Below are positions 1 through 11,118 of a stretch of 64,000 nt of DNA, in pieces (position 1 is the stretch's first letter; each line of letters begins with the position of its first letter). Origin of the DNA: Narthecium ossifragum (taxonomy: Eukaryota > Streptophyta > Magnoliopsida > Dioscoreales > Nartheciaceae); contig OY986975.1 of the NCBI GenBank assembly GCA_963920575.1, positions 14,755,863 to 14,819,862 of the forward strand, in the 5' to 3' direction. The notes below the pieces were generated by a model. It saw only the letters and a list, made by a program, of their open reading frames with translations. It had not been told where the DNA came from and ran no database searches. A program made the translations under genes and the position numbers.

Positions 1-3000
1 AAACAAGTGTAGTAGTGCGCCACTCTCAATCATCTAATTAGGTCCGCGGTTTATCACCAAGAACAGTGTTTAGATCAAAACTTTCCAATTAAGCTGCAAA
101 GGATTTAGCACCATTATTTTTTTTTCTTAACTGGTCTAGCCATTTTATGCTTTAATAACTCTTCCTTGCACTCAATTAAGATCTTTTAGTTATTCGAGAT
201 CAATATTACTTACCTGATCAGCTTCTCCTACTATTACAGTATTCAAATCATGTTAACATTTATTAAAAATGATTGCATATACTAGTACAAATCGGTCCTA
301 TAGGATTGCTTACTTTAAGCTAACATCAAACCCAAGAAATAATTAGGTGATGCAAATTTTAGGGTGCGCCAAGAACATGTAGAACTAGCTATTTCAGCAT
401 TGGAGATGTCCCTACCATTTTCTGAGTCAATCAGAGTCTGCACATCTTCTAAAAGATGACAACACCCAATTCACAAACTGCAGCTCATCCAAGCATTTCT
501 TGCCAAAACAATGCAAAGACTCATACAAGACACTTCAGAAGATTAAATATTATTGTAGAAATATGAATCTTGGTGGTCCATAACTAACTTATATGTGACA
601 TTCTGCATTTTTTGGATGGCAAGAGACCTTTAAGGTAATATAAACAGAACAACTATGGCATCGTAATGCTAGATTGACTATATACATAGTCAGCTAGGTC
701 CATATCTTCAAGATGAAAAGTCTACAATAACCAAATTAGGGAGTTGAATTTGGTTAGAGCCATTAGTGACTCAATTACCACTTTCAATGGAAAAATATCA
801 AGTAGCCATCAAGTTGATGAAATTCTTTAATCCCACTTGAATTTTCAAATAGCTTAAAGTAGACCTAGCGTAAGATATCACATAGGTATGTCTTCGGCTT
901 CTTGAGGGTAGAGGAAAAGTTTCAGTAATGAAAATTCGCATATAGCCTGAGTGGGTTCAAACTTCAAACACCAAGCCAGGGATCATAAGTCAAAACCATG
1001 ACAGATCAAGAGTCTGGGCATTAAAGGAGTCGGAAAATTTCATGATCCAATGTTAGAAATTTCAAAGGTAAAGCCTCTCACTGTCCACACCAACCTCATA
1101 GGTTCCTCCTAACATCCAAGAAACAAGCAATGATGGAAAAGTATAAAGGAAAATGATATGCAATGTATGCAGGACCAAAGAGAAAGAATAACAAAACAGC
1201 CAAGAATAGCTCCTTGGGCCCCAAAGATAAATTAGAAGTCCCAGTCTCCAAAAGTCGCAACGTTCCATGATCAAAGCCAAAAAAGGCGACCCTAAAACTG
1301 AATTTAGTTCTACCTTCACCTCTTTCATACCTTTAGTGAACTTATCATAGTATTGATTGGTGGTTAAATCTAGGAAGTAATGTTCATTTGTGCTATCGGC
1401 ACTCCTAATATGCCAATTATCAGGCTTCAACAAAAGCAGAGCACAACCTTTGGAATGAAGCAGTAGCAACAGTGTTAGGGAAAGACTGGATAGACTTGCA
1501 GCTTATATCTATATGCTGACTTGTGTCGCACAGCACATTTCAGGTATTACGAAGAAACTGCCTAGCAAATCTCTGGTCCACTAAGGTTTGTGTTTCTAAC
1601 TGCATCCTCCATATATTTGTCTAGTCTGTCAAAGTGAATAGAAAATTTGATGCGGTATATGACAGACTGAATCCCAACTCTAATGCGAAAGCAATCACAA
1701 AAAATAAAAAAATAAAAATCGCAATACTAGTGCTGGGACCAAGGAAACACATAAGCACCTTCGAATATTGCGAAAAAGAATACAAGCTCTTCGAACTCAT
1801 AATGATAAATGCATGTGGTGCTACGATTGGAAACAAGCAGAAAACTGTTGATCGTGTCTTCTACTGATGAACACTTTGGAACTTGTGATGCTTTATGATT
1901 GAAATCAAAGATCATAGAGGTGATGCAGAACAGAAGAGTGGGTCTAGTCAGAATAAGAGTACAACCGTTAATTTTTCTGGTAATTATATAGCTCTTTGTG
2001 GTACTTTAAGCTCTTTTTCTTATTATGCTTTGGGTTTACTTCCGTAGCCTACAAAAGGCCTTATTTAGATTGATTACATAGATTCCTTTAGAACAATTTC
2101 AGAATATCGTTATGGGAAGTTTGTCTACATAGATTCCAGATCAATGGTTCTGGTGGATTCCAGACACATTTGAGAGCTAATGTTATAGCTATTTTTATCC
2201 CACTGCTTCCCACCTTCCCATGCATTCAGTGGCATCAAAGCTAGACTTTCCGGGGTTTGATGATGAACTATGATCATAAATCATGTTGTGATTATGCGCA
2301 GGGATGAAAATCCCTATTGGCAGCGATAAAAGAGGATATATAGCTGACTGTAGATTTAGAGCATCCAGTTAATCAGATATGTGAGATCCTTACTAGAAAA
2401 GGTATTATCGTCAACAAGAATCAACACCTTCAAAATCATCACATCAGAGACTTGGTATTAGAGGACAGGGATCAAAGAACTACACAAGACGGAGGATTTG
2501 CTTTGCCAAACATAGTGTTCTAGATGATCGAGGTCGAAAGAAAACCAGAAAAAATTGCTGTTGAAGTGCAGAAGGTATCAAGCTGAGACAAGAGCACCCG
2601 AAGAAGTGTCTACCATGAGAAACAGAGTACTTCTACAGGTATAGTGCGAGATAAGACACTATTGTCCTCCTATTAAGATCCTAGTGTACGAGATGATATC
2701 TCGTAACGAAGTTTATATTGGAAGACGAACCAAGGCAGACACCAGCCATTGACTTCAAACCAGTGCACATCACATTTGAGATAAAAATGGCAACACCATA
2801 TCATTCTGAGGCTATGGAGTTGTCATATATAGATTATAGAGATTGGGTCAAAAACATTATTCACATTCAATGTGTCTCACTTTGTTCATATCGCTAAAGC
2901 AAGTCAGCTCCCTTTTATGTAACAAAAATGTGAGTCATGAGGCTCTTGTTCATATCACTAAACCAAGTCAGTTCCCTTTCAAGTGGTAGCTTGGATTTGG

Positions 3001-4097
3001 TTATTTCAAAGTCTCATAGGAATTGAATCCGGTATGATCTTTTCAAGGATATGATTAACGATAGAGTTGGAGCCCTCCAAAATTTCTGAAATTGCTAATA
3101 GAAGAAAGAAAGAGAGAAGATAAAGGAGCTCAGTTCCATAAGGAACCCAACAATGTTTTTTTTAACAAAGTCATGCATTTAGCCACTGGACGTCATCATC
3201 AGCCGTGAACAAAACAGGTTTTTCTAGTCCTTCGAGGAAGAAGACGCCGAGGGATGCAGAACGGGAATCTATTATCCATCATCAACTCAATGAAGATGTA
3301 AACTGAATACCAGTTCCTTGAAGTGGATGTAAGATATGAAGCTGCTTTGGCTTTCAATGCCAAAACAGGATGGTATTGTATTATATTTATAATGGTAAAA
3401 TTCTGTTTACATTTGGATAACTGAAAGATATGTAAAACAATCTCAAACAGATACGTGATAAATCTATCTAACAGATCCAGCTTTCATAATCTTCTGTTGG
3501 GTTAGATTCATTTGAGAGTTGGTTGAAGTTGCCGTAGAGAGAACTGAGGATCTTTGATCACCATGGCTAACAGTAGAGAGGGCCGATCGACGAAAGAGAC
3601 ATGGGATTCCTTCCTGTCAAGCCAGCAAGATAGCAAATCCTCGTGCAAGTGGAACTTGAGTGTGCACAAGGGTTCGACCTTCTTATTTAGTATTTTCCTT
3701 TTCTGGTTCCTACTTCTCAATGGAATAAGACTCTTCTTAGGGTTCAATTCCTAGTTTTAGATTGCCTTTTTTAGGTTGGACACTGAATTAGGTGCTGATA
3801 GAATTGGAAGTTTATCAGAACAATTGCAGGTCTGAACCCCTGGCAGACCCTGTGGTTTAACCATCACGTATATTTGAATTTTAGCAAAACAGAGGTTTTT
3901 CAACCTTCTTGCTGATGGATTCCAGTACTGATGGAGTCTGGTCATCATTTCCTCCTCCGAGCTCCCATTCATTATAGCTTGCTCACAATTAGGAAACTAA
4001 CTCGAGATGAGGCTTAAGAGATCTAAATCAGACGAAAGTATCCACGAAGAAGCACAACGAAAGCTATTGAACCAGGGTGTCGTCTGTTGGTACACAC
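1..4097. other. AT-rich region with no recognised gene; probable first intron of the DUF3537 gene
   Basis: I find no convincing exon, RNA gene or transposon protein here on either strand. Short open frames (for example on the minus strand near 1062-1469 and 1621-1836, hydrophobic) do not resemble the missing part of the DUF3537 protein that starts at 4550. Because that exon ends in a good splice donor at 4097, this stretch is most simply intron sequence or intergenic DNA following a truncated gene. Confidence 0.45.
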
Positions 4098-4550
4098 CTG
4101 GATCTTACTCACGTACTCCTTCTGGAACCTCTCGACATGCCCGTGGTGCTGATCCACGAACAAGAACCTCCTCATCCCATACTTAAACAAGTTCCTCGAC
4201 ACACACCCGAGCGAAGCCGCCGCGAGGGCCGCCTCGCTCACATACACGGACAACTCGAACTGGTCGCTCCGGTACCCCTCGCACCCGTCTCCACTCGAGC
4301 ACCTCGACAGATACAGCGCGGCAAGGGGGGTCGCGATCCCCAAGAGGACGAAGGCGGAGCACGATAAAAGGAGGCCCGCCGGCGACGACGACTGGTGGAA
4401 GCCCAGGACCGAGAGGAAGGCCTCCAGGTGGTGCAGCGCCCGGCTCAGCTCCGCCTCGCCCAGCAGCGGCGCCTCATTCGCCGCCGCGCCCGGGGATGGC
4501 GGCAGCGGCGGCGGCGGAGATAGGGCTTGGGCCGGGAGATCCGAGGCCAT
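4098..4550 (-). CDS. DUF3537 family membrane protein, first exon (gene continues off the left edge)
   Basis: Codes for 151 residues from an ATG at 4550 to a splice donor (CAG|GTGTGT, intron starting at 4097), leaving in phase 0. The N-terminus (1-30) is proline/alanine-rich. Residues about 58-82 form a hydrophobic, probably membrane-spanning segment and about 100-116 a second weaker one. The stretch CVSRNLFKYGMRRFLFVDQ (116-134) followed by a charged HHGHVERFQKEYVSKIQ region is what I remember as the conserved start of plant DUF3537 proteins, multi-pass membrane proteins sometimes labelled 'ligand-gated ion channel' without biochemical proof. The full family length is around 400 residues or more, so most of the protein is missing. 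The open frame runs past the donor to 4023, but those residues (VCTNRRHPGS...) are intron read-through. The exon is very GC-rich, unlike the AT-rich surroundings. No exon 2 is visible in the 4 kb downstream, so either intron 1 exceeds 4 kb or the gene is broken. Confidence 0.72.
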
Positions 4551-4660
4551 GGCGAGAGTGGATCACCGGAGGAGCAAGGAGGAGAAGAGACCATAAAAAA
4601 GATTGGTCATTGGTTGCATCTGCGCGCTTCCTGAAACACCTTGCGTGGCGAAGGTCGATT

Positions 4661-4885
4661 CGGACATGATTACTTGGGATAGAAGTTATTCCGGGATAAA
4701 AGTTATCCCGGTTAAGTTATAATGATTACTTGGGATAAGAAAAAAGTAGAGAATAGTAATAGGTGGAATGGAGATAACTTTTTATTGATGTTTGGAGATA
4801 AAGTGTGGGATAAGAGGGATATTTCCCCTTAACCCGGAATAAACGTTAACCTATGTTACCTATCTCCCAACCAAACGAGGGCCTT
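4661..4885. repeat. MITE-like repeat, copy 1
   Basis: A short non-coding AT-rich block ending in ACCAAACGAGGGCC, with internal direct and inverted GGATAA/TTATCC motifs. A diverged copy lies in the opposite orientation near 61874-62015: both carry GTGGAATGGAGATAA-type and CCCCTTAACCC-type segments in the same order. No protein is encoded. Exact ends and target duplication are not determined, so superfamily assignment is open. Confidence 0.4.
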
Positions 4886-4966
4886 TTATTGTTAAAAGAG
4901 TCATGATTTGGGTACCACGCCGCATATGCCTATTGATCATTGGTAAATTCCACATATATATTAGTT

Positions 4967-6014
4967 GAGTAAAATCATTTCGGCTTTCTTTAGTTTTTCT
5001 TTTTAAACCATGTGTTTCAAAACGTAATAAAACAGACCCTGTAATTACAATAATTTCGCTTAAAATCCAAATTACTGACGGGCGTTTCTTGACTTAATGG
5101 CCGTGAGTAATTCAGTTTGGAAAAATATCATTTTGGTCCCCTCTAGTTTCAGAGTTTTTCATTTTAAACCATATGGTTACAATAATTTCAATTTAAACCA
5201 TATGTTTCAAAACGTAACAAAACGGACCATGTGGTTACAATAATTTCACTTTAAACCCAAATTTAGTAACGGTTGTTACAAACTTAACGTCAAACTGGCT
5301 TTGACCCAATGTTGACTGGTTTATTCTGTTCTCTCTCTTCCCTCACTTATCTCCCTCTAACCACATGCGGCTTCCCACCGCCAGACCGCCAGGGGCACCC
5401 CACCTCCTGATCTCTCACGGTAGGCGGAGATCTTAGCCGACCCAAGATGGGATTTTTAAGTGACCCAAGAGGCCATTACACTAATCTCTCGCTTCACATT
5501 GGTGGCCTTCTACTCCTATAGATTGCCGCCACCACCCATGCAAGCTCTTCCCAGCTCTCTCTCCGTCGCAAACCAAGACGCTACTCCGCCTCCAGCACAT
5601 CCTCGAGTACCCGTCGGCCCTCTCTGTGGTCAACATACTCTTCACCTAGCTGGTCCATGCATGGGATGCTTGCTTTGACAACTATGGTTGTAATGGGGCT
5701 GCGAAAGAGCTGCCGACGATGTTGACGATGAGACGACCGTTTGGTGTTAAGTCCGTAACGGCTGTTACTAAATTTTGGTTTAAAATGAAATTATTGTAAC
5801 CATAGGGTTTAAAATGAAAAACCCTGAGACTAGAGGGGACCAAAATGATATTTTCCCTTTCATTTTAAACTCTGTGTTTCAACAAACAGCCATTACTAAA
5901 TATGGGTTTAAACTGAAATTATTGTAACTACAGGGTCTGTTTTGTTACGTTTTGAAACACAGGTTTAAAATGAAAAACCCTGAAACTAGAGGAGACCAAA
6001 ATGATTTTTTACCC
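4967..6014. mobile_element. Mutator-like (MULE) element with about 150-bp terminal inverted repeats, split by a second one
   Basis: The two ends are inverted copies of each other: left GAGTAAAATCATTTCGG at 4967, right end the reverse complement of a GGGTAAAAAATCATTTTGG start, ending at 6014. Homology continues inward through a TTTCAAAACGTAA(C/T)AAAACAGACC block. Both sides are flanked by the identical 10-bp duplication TATATTAGTT (4957-4966 and 6015-6024), in the size range typical of Mutator-like transposons (about 9 bp). Removing the inner element at 5119-5857 leaves only about 300 bp, essentially two arms, so this is a non-coding MITE-like MULE. Confidence 0.72.
5119..5857. mobile_element. 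Second Mutator-like element nested in the first
   Basis: Begins GGAAAAATATCATTTTGGTC and ends with the reverse complement of GGGAAAATATCATTTTGGTC; the inverted arms extend roughly 130 bp and are related to those of the outer element, so this is a self-nesting family. The flanking 9-mers ATTCAGTTT and TTTCATTTT agree at 7 of 9 positions, a plausible decayed target duplication. The middle (about 5300-5740) is more GC-rich and looks like captured genic or spacer sequence, but I could not recognise a protein in it. Confidence 0.6.
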
Positions 6015-6429
6015 TATATTAGTTCATCAGTATTGTTCTTCCATCATCGATATTGTTTTACCGATGGAATAGATCAACTAATCGGTATCTCACTACCGAT
6101 TAGAGGCATGTGCAATGCACATATATCACGTGGCCACGTAGACAAATCTTTATTCTTGTTAAAATAAAAGGGGGGGGACACGTCATGGCTAGTCTGGATA
6201 GCCGTTGTGTACGGTTCCGTTGCTCCGCGGAGGAGTGTAGTTTGATTTGAACATTCCTTCAAGCTTCCGGGTGCTTGGTGACCTTACAATCGACTCTAAG
6301 CAACAAATAATAGCAACAGATCCTCTGCAAGTTTACAACTCAAAACTACTTATATTAGGCCTTCAATCCGTGCAAAAATAGCCTTCAACGGCTTTTTGCA
6401 ATTTCCCAACGACTCTATTTTTTACTCTG

Positions 6430-6790
6430 CGTATGCTGGCGGTCGATTTATGCATTGATCGTTACTTTAGCCGTCTAACTCAAAATGCAGCCTTCATTGT
6501 TCACGGTCGATCCACGCATCCACCATCACATCGACCGTCAGCCAAACACACCCTAAAAGTATAAGTCACGATTGATGCATGCATCCTCCTCTATTTACTC
6601 ATGGTCGATCCATGCATCCTCCTCTACACTCACGGTCGATCCATTCATCGACCGTTGCATCGACCATACGTCTCTATCAAGAAAACATCATTCCACGGTC
6701 AATGCGACAGTCGACCGTCAACGCATTCCAAATCCGATGAGCAACGGACGCCACGATTCATCAAAATCGGAATGGGATGGGGCTCGGATT
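6430..6790. repeat. Dispersed repeat rich in GGTCGATCCATGCATC / CATCGACCGT motifs
   Basis: Contains several degenerate copies of (G)GTCGATCCA(T/C)GCATCC and CATCGACCGT. A clearly related block is at 49490-49680, where the segment reading CATCGACCGT...TACGTCTCTGTCAAGA is conserved. The same GACCGT core is arrayed in the LTRs of element B (38115-38365, 46365-46630). Open frames over this block are by-products of its repeat structure. Confidence 0.55.
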
Positions 6791-7666
6791 TCGAGCATTC
6801 CAAATAACCTGGTAAACCAAACGCAGCTGAATCCAAAATCTACCATTCCTCCCATTCACCTCATTCGCCCCATCCAATGCCATCGAAATACGCCCCAAAT
6901 AAAATCATTATTGGGGTTTAATTACATATTTACCCTTGTACAGCTGTAATATTACACGTTTTAGAATCTTTGAATTTGTGGCAAAGGACAAGTCCTAAGT
7001 AACTTAAAAAAAAAAAGGACAAGTCCTGAGTGAGTCCAAACATCCCAAAAATACATTCACTTAGTAATTACTAAATTAAAATTTATATCTTTATAAATAA
7101 ACATGTAATTGATAATTACTAGATTTTGAATTACAGTTATTTTGGACAAATCTACTGTATATAAAATTAATTCACCCTATATTAAATTTTAGTATTGTTC
7201 TTTCTCGCTATTATTATAAATAATGTTACCTTGTATACATATTTAATTGATATCAATAAGTTTCAAATTGAGGGTTAGAGCTCACAATATACACATTTTG
7301 ATGCAGTATCTGCGTTAAAGATGTCTTTGATTATTTCAAGAAAAAAAGTAGTAAAGTATCCTAATTATATTATGGAATGAGGAGGATTTTGGCATTTTAT
7401 TCTAAATAACTTCTTCTACCCGTGTACTGTCTTTTTCAATCAAGCATCTTTTAGAATAGTCCCACTAATGATAATATGGAATAAGCAATTTTGGTATTTT
7501 ATTTTAGAAAAATATGATATTGTCATGATTTGAGGGACTAATATGATATTTCATAAGATTTGTGAAATTAATATGACATTAATCCTAGTAATTAACTCAT
7601 GACATGTGGAGAGGTATATGATCGTCGGTGCTTTATAAAGTTCCTAAGAAAAGAATAACAACAAAG
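6791..7666. other. AT-rich intergenic DNA, nothing recognised
   Basis: Low-complexity AT-rich sequence with short A and T runs. I see no conserved coding sequence, RNA gene or transposon end on either strand. Confidence 0.4.
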
Positions 7667-7854
7667 CTTGGGGGGGGGGGGGTGCGCGCGCCAGAAGAGC
7701 CCAGTTGGGGGAGAGAACTGTAGTCTTAATCCTCCCAATCATATACTAATTGTTGCTTAGATGTGGGCTGATTAGAAGAGCCCAGTTGGGGGAGAGAACT
7801 GTAGTCTTAATCCTCCCAATCATATACTAATTGTTGCTTAGATGTGGGCTGATT
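7667..7854. repeat. G-run followed by a perfect 81-bp tandem duplication
   Basis: A run of a dozen or so G residues ends near 7682 and is followed by a GC dinucleotide run. From 7693 an 81-bp unit starting AGAAGAGCCCAGTTGGGG is present twice in immediate succession (7693-7773 and 7774-7854) with no visible differences. Either a very recent duplication or an assembly effect next to the homopolymer. Confidence 0.85.
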
Positions 7855-8408
7855 ATAGTTTATCCCAAGTACATAAATATACTCGATATATTAATAGAGA
7901 TAGTATGGTAATTTTGTCTACAAACTCGAATTAAACAAAACCATGGGACATTCCCACGATTTTAGGAGGTTTTCTTATGTTGTCTGAACTTTAGTAGGAT
8001 TTTTTATTCGTATTAAACAGCCCATGTTAAACAATTATGGTTTAAGACCATCTCCAGTGGCCTGGCCAAATAAAAGGGCCACACTGACACAATTGGAGAG
8101 CATTTAGGTTGTTTGGAATTTTTGGCAATAGTGCCCCTCCAAGGATGCATTAAATGGTTGGCCAAACAACCAACTCAAAAATTTCAGAAATACCCCTACA
8201 CCCAACGGTCATGTAGAAAACCAAAAAGAACAGTAGAACGGTCATATTGCATGAAAATTTTACAAAATACCCTCATGTATAAAGTATATATATATTACCT
8301 TAGATTGATCACATTACTCCCCACCTTCTATGCTTGAATCTCATTCTACAATCACATTATATACATATCTCCCATTCAATTGTTTCTCATTGCAAGTTGT
8401 TTGCCGAG

Positions 8409-9740
8409 ATGAGTTCATCATCATCTTCGAATACATCAAGTGATGACAGTTCATCTGAGTGTAGAGTTGTGATTACCAGGCGTTTTCAAAGACAGAACAT
8501 GTTGATCTTGAGAAATATGATTCCACCGCTAATTGGAGCAACCATCGCATCATCGTCGACTCAAAGAAGGACTATCCATCGTGATTGAGAGGGAAGTCAT
8601 CGACAGATATTCGATGATTACTTCGCTGAAAGCCCCACTTATCCGCCTCATTTTTTCCGTCGACGATTCCGAATGAGAAAGGAGTTATTTCTTCAGATCT
8701 TAGGCGACATCAAGTCATACGACGAATATTTCCTCCAAAAGAGGGATTGTATTGGTCATTTAGGATGTTCGTCCATACAAAAGATGACAGCTGCAATCCG
8801 TATACTCGCATATGGATTATCAGCGGATCATTGCGATGAGTATCTAAAAATTGGGGAAAGTACTGCGATCGAAAGCTTGAAGCGCTTCTGTGATGCTGTC
8901 ATTGCATTATACGCAACGCGGTACATGTGGTCGCCAAATGAAGAGGATGTTGCAAAGCTACTTCGTGAAGGTGAGGAAAGGGGCTTCCCAGGTATGCTTG
9001 GATCTTTAGATTGTATGCATTGGGAATGGAAGAATTGTCCTACTGCTTGGCATGGGACACATAGGGGTCACCACCATAAACCTACCCTCATATTAGAGGC
9101 AGTTGCATCAAAGGATTTGTGGATCTGGCATGCTTTCTTTGGTATGGCTGGTTCTCACAATGACCTGAACGTCTTAGATAGTTCACCATTATTTGATGCC
9201 CTTATCCATGGTAGAATGCCTCCTATTAATTATGAGGTGAATGGGCACCATCATACATTAGGTTATTACCTTACTGATGGTATATATCCTCAATGGGCCG
9301 CTCTGATGCAAACAATTGCGCACCCAACAACAGGAAAAGAAAGATTATTCGCACAAAAACAAGAATCTATTAGAAAAGATGTTGAACGAGCTTTTGGAGT
9401 GTTGCAGATTTGATGGGGTATAACACAAGGACCGGTACGTTATTGGAATGAAGACGACCTCTGTAATATTATGAAAACATGTATTATACTACACAACATG
9501 ATCATCAAAGACGAACGTGATATTGACGTTGAAGGATGGAGGCCTCCATCAGATGAGGAAATATCTCGTCCAGAATACACTAGAAACCCAGCCCTTTTGG
9601 TGGCATACATCTCGGCTCGTCTTAGGAGAATTTGCAATAGAAATACAAACATGGACTTGAGGATTGACCTAATGGAACATCTGTGGAGCATATTTGGGGA
9701 AGAAATTAAAAATCCGGAACAATTTAAAACAATAAATTAG
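8409..9740 (+). pseudogene. PIF/Harbinger transposase (DDE_Tnp_4 type), two nonsense codons
   Basis: A single reading frame of 444 codons from ATG 8409 to TAG at 9738-9740, with no frameshift but with TGA at 8586-8588 (codon 60) and 9411-9413 (codon 335). Both TGAs sit where relatives carry arginine, so each is explained by CGA to TGA. Other features are intact: a helix-turn-helix-like region (about 119-170) and the three catalytic acids, Asp201 in GSLDCMHWEW, Asp252 in GSHNDLNVLD and Glu326 in KDVERAFGV. The enzyme family cuts and pastes the transposon at TTA/TAA targets, usually with the Myb-like partner encoded by the same element. The N-terminal 50 residues are serine-rich. No functional full-length protein is expected from this copy without read-through. 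Confidence 0.92.
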
Positions 9741-10061
9741 TTGCTTAACATGAAAATGCATGTCAATATCAGTTGAAAATTTCAAATCAATAAGAAAAAG
9801 GCAGACCTGTCATGCGGGTGTTTCTTTGTAAAGGCAAAGAATAGCAACTTATCCCTGAAACATCCAGTAATAGATCAAAATTTTGAAGTTCAAAAACTGC
9901 CATGAAACATCTAGTAAGAGATCAAAATTTTGAAGTTTAAGAACTACCATGAAACAAAAAAGGTAGCATAGGCAATACCACAAGTGATCAAAAGCATAGA
10001 TCAACATGTAACAAAAAGATCTAACATGGATCTATAGTTCATGAAAAGCTAAAGACAAAGT
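9741..10061. other. Spacer between the two convergent Harbinger genes
   Basis: AT-rich sequence between the transposase stop and the Myb-like stop. It contains a short direct repeat around CATGAAACATCTAGTAA(G)AGATC (near 9850 and 9900). It presumably serves as the 3' ends of both transcripts; no gene seen. Confidence 0.5.
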
Positions 10062-10775
10062 CTAATGGTCACTTCCACTAGAGTCATCTCCATTGGTCCT
10101 TTGACTCGTACGTGACAAAATTTCTCTTTGTCGTGCAATCATCCAAGCTTTTCCTTCTTTAGTTGCCACCGAATCTGGATCAGTGGTCATAATCTCCAAC
10201 TCCATCTTCTGCACTTGTAGCTTCTCTTTAGCAGCTTCCTGCCTCACTTTGGCAGCTTCTTGGCGCTCTTGAGCCTCGATCTTTAATCGTTTTACTTCAA
10301 ATTTCATTCGTTCTCATTCTATCGTTACACTGAGCTCCTTATCAACAAGTGCATTTTGTTCTTTTGTTATATGGTCGAATCCATCCACGATCAAGCTTGC
10401 AACCTCATTAACAAGCCCATGTTGTTTGTTGGCCCTTTTGCTCCGAGAAGTTTTAGTCGCATTCCGACCAGGAGGTCGTACTAATGCAGGTGAATCTGGC
10501 TCATCACCCAGTGACTCGTCATCATCAAGATGAATCGAGCTAGGAGTGGCCGAACCCGGTGTAGATATTGGAGTTGAAGGGTCAGGGGAATTTGGGGTGG
10601 ACTCAACACCTACACTGACACCGTAACTTCTCTTTGTTTGATGCCTCTTCTTTTTCTCTTCAAGTTCTTTAGTATGTTGATACCATTTTGTACTATCTTT
10701 TAAGATCAACCAACAACCATCAAATTTGAAATGATGTCCATTAGAGTCATAATAGAGTTGTTTGATAGCCCCCAT
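10062..10775 (-). pseudogene. Myb/SANT-like Harbinger accessory protein, second exon
   Basis: Starts after an 85-bp intron (10776-10860; acceptor CTACAG, donor GTAAGT) and runs to a TGA at 10062-10064. It opens with MGAIKQLYYDSNGHHFKFDG then CWLILKDSTKW, the conserved block that in plant Harbinger Myb proteins precedes a NAM-associated C-terminal region. A serine/proline/aspartate-rich linker, a PPGRNATKTSRSKRA basic patch and a charged coiled coil (QERQEAAKVRQEAAKEK) follow. An in-frame TGA at 10314-10316 interrupts the coiled-coil entrance (between ...SVTIE and ERMKFE...), again at a likely CGA arginine codon. These proteins bind the transposon ends and help import the transposase into the nucleus. 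Confidence 0.85.
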
Positions 10776-10860
10776 CTGTAGATACAAAGATAATATGTTA
10801 CAAGAAATCTTAGGCACAATATGTTGACAACTCATACATTTGATATTTCTATTAACTTAC

Positions 10861-11118
10861 TGAATCATCATGGTTATAACCACTTTGGGGTGATCTTTCG
10901 ATCATTTGAACATAGCCGCAATATTTACTGACTGCTGCTTGAATGGTAGACCATCGGTTCATTAAACCCGAACTAAGCCTTTCCGTCGAATGACCCAATA
11001 AGTCAATAAACTCTATTAAAATCCACTCTCACAATCTTCCCCTAGTTTGGTTAGTCCCAATGGCTGCATCTTCAGAGACACGCAACCATCCTTTGCAAAG
11101 TGCTTCATCTTCCTCCTT
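10861..11118 (-). pseudogene. Myb/SANT-like Harbinger accessory protein, second part of exon 1
   Basis: Continues the Myb/SANT domain cut by element A: the frame enters at KEEDEALCKGWLRVSEDAAI and would follow directly from NWT at 27958. A TGA at 11029-11031 replaces the tryptophan expected after TRGRL (TGG to TGA). The region ends in the conserved MNRWSTIQAAVSKYCGYV block and HDDS before the GTAAGT donor at 10860. Bases 11114-11118 (TCCTT on the plus strand) are one copy of element A's target duplication. Confidence 0.87.

Noticed and set aside
1062..1469. Minus-strand 135-codon hydrophobic frame as a candidate later exon of the DUF3537 gene
   Set aside because: No resemblance to the conserved part of the family that should follow KIQ and no matching acceptor in phase 0.
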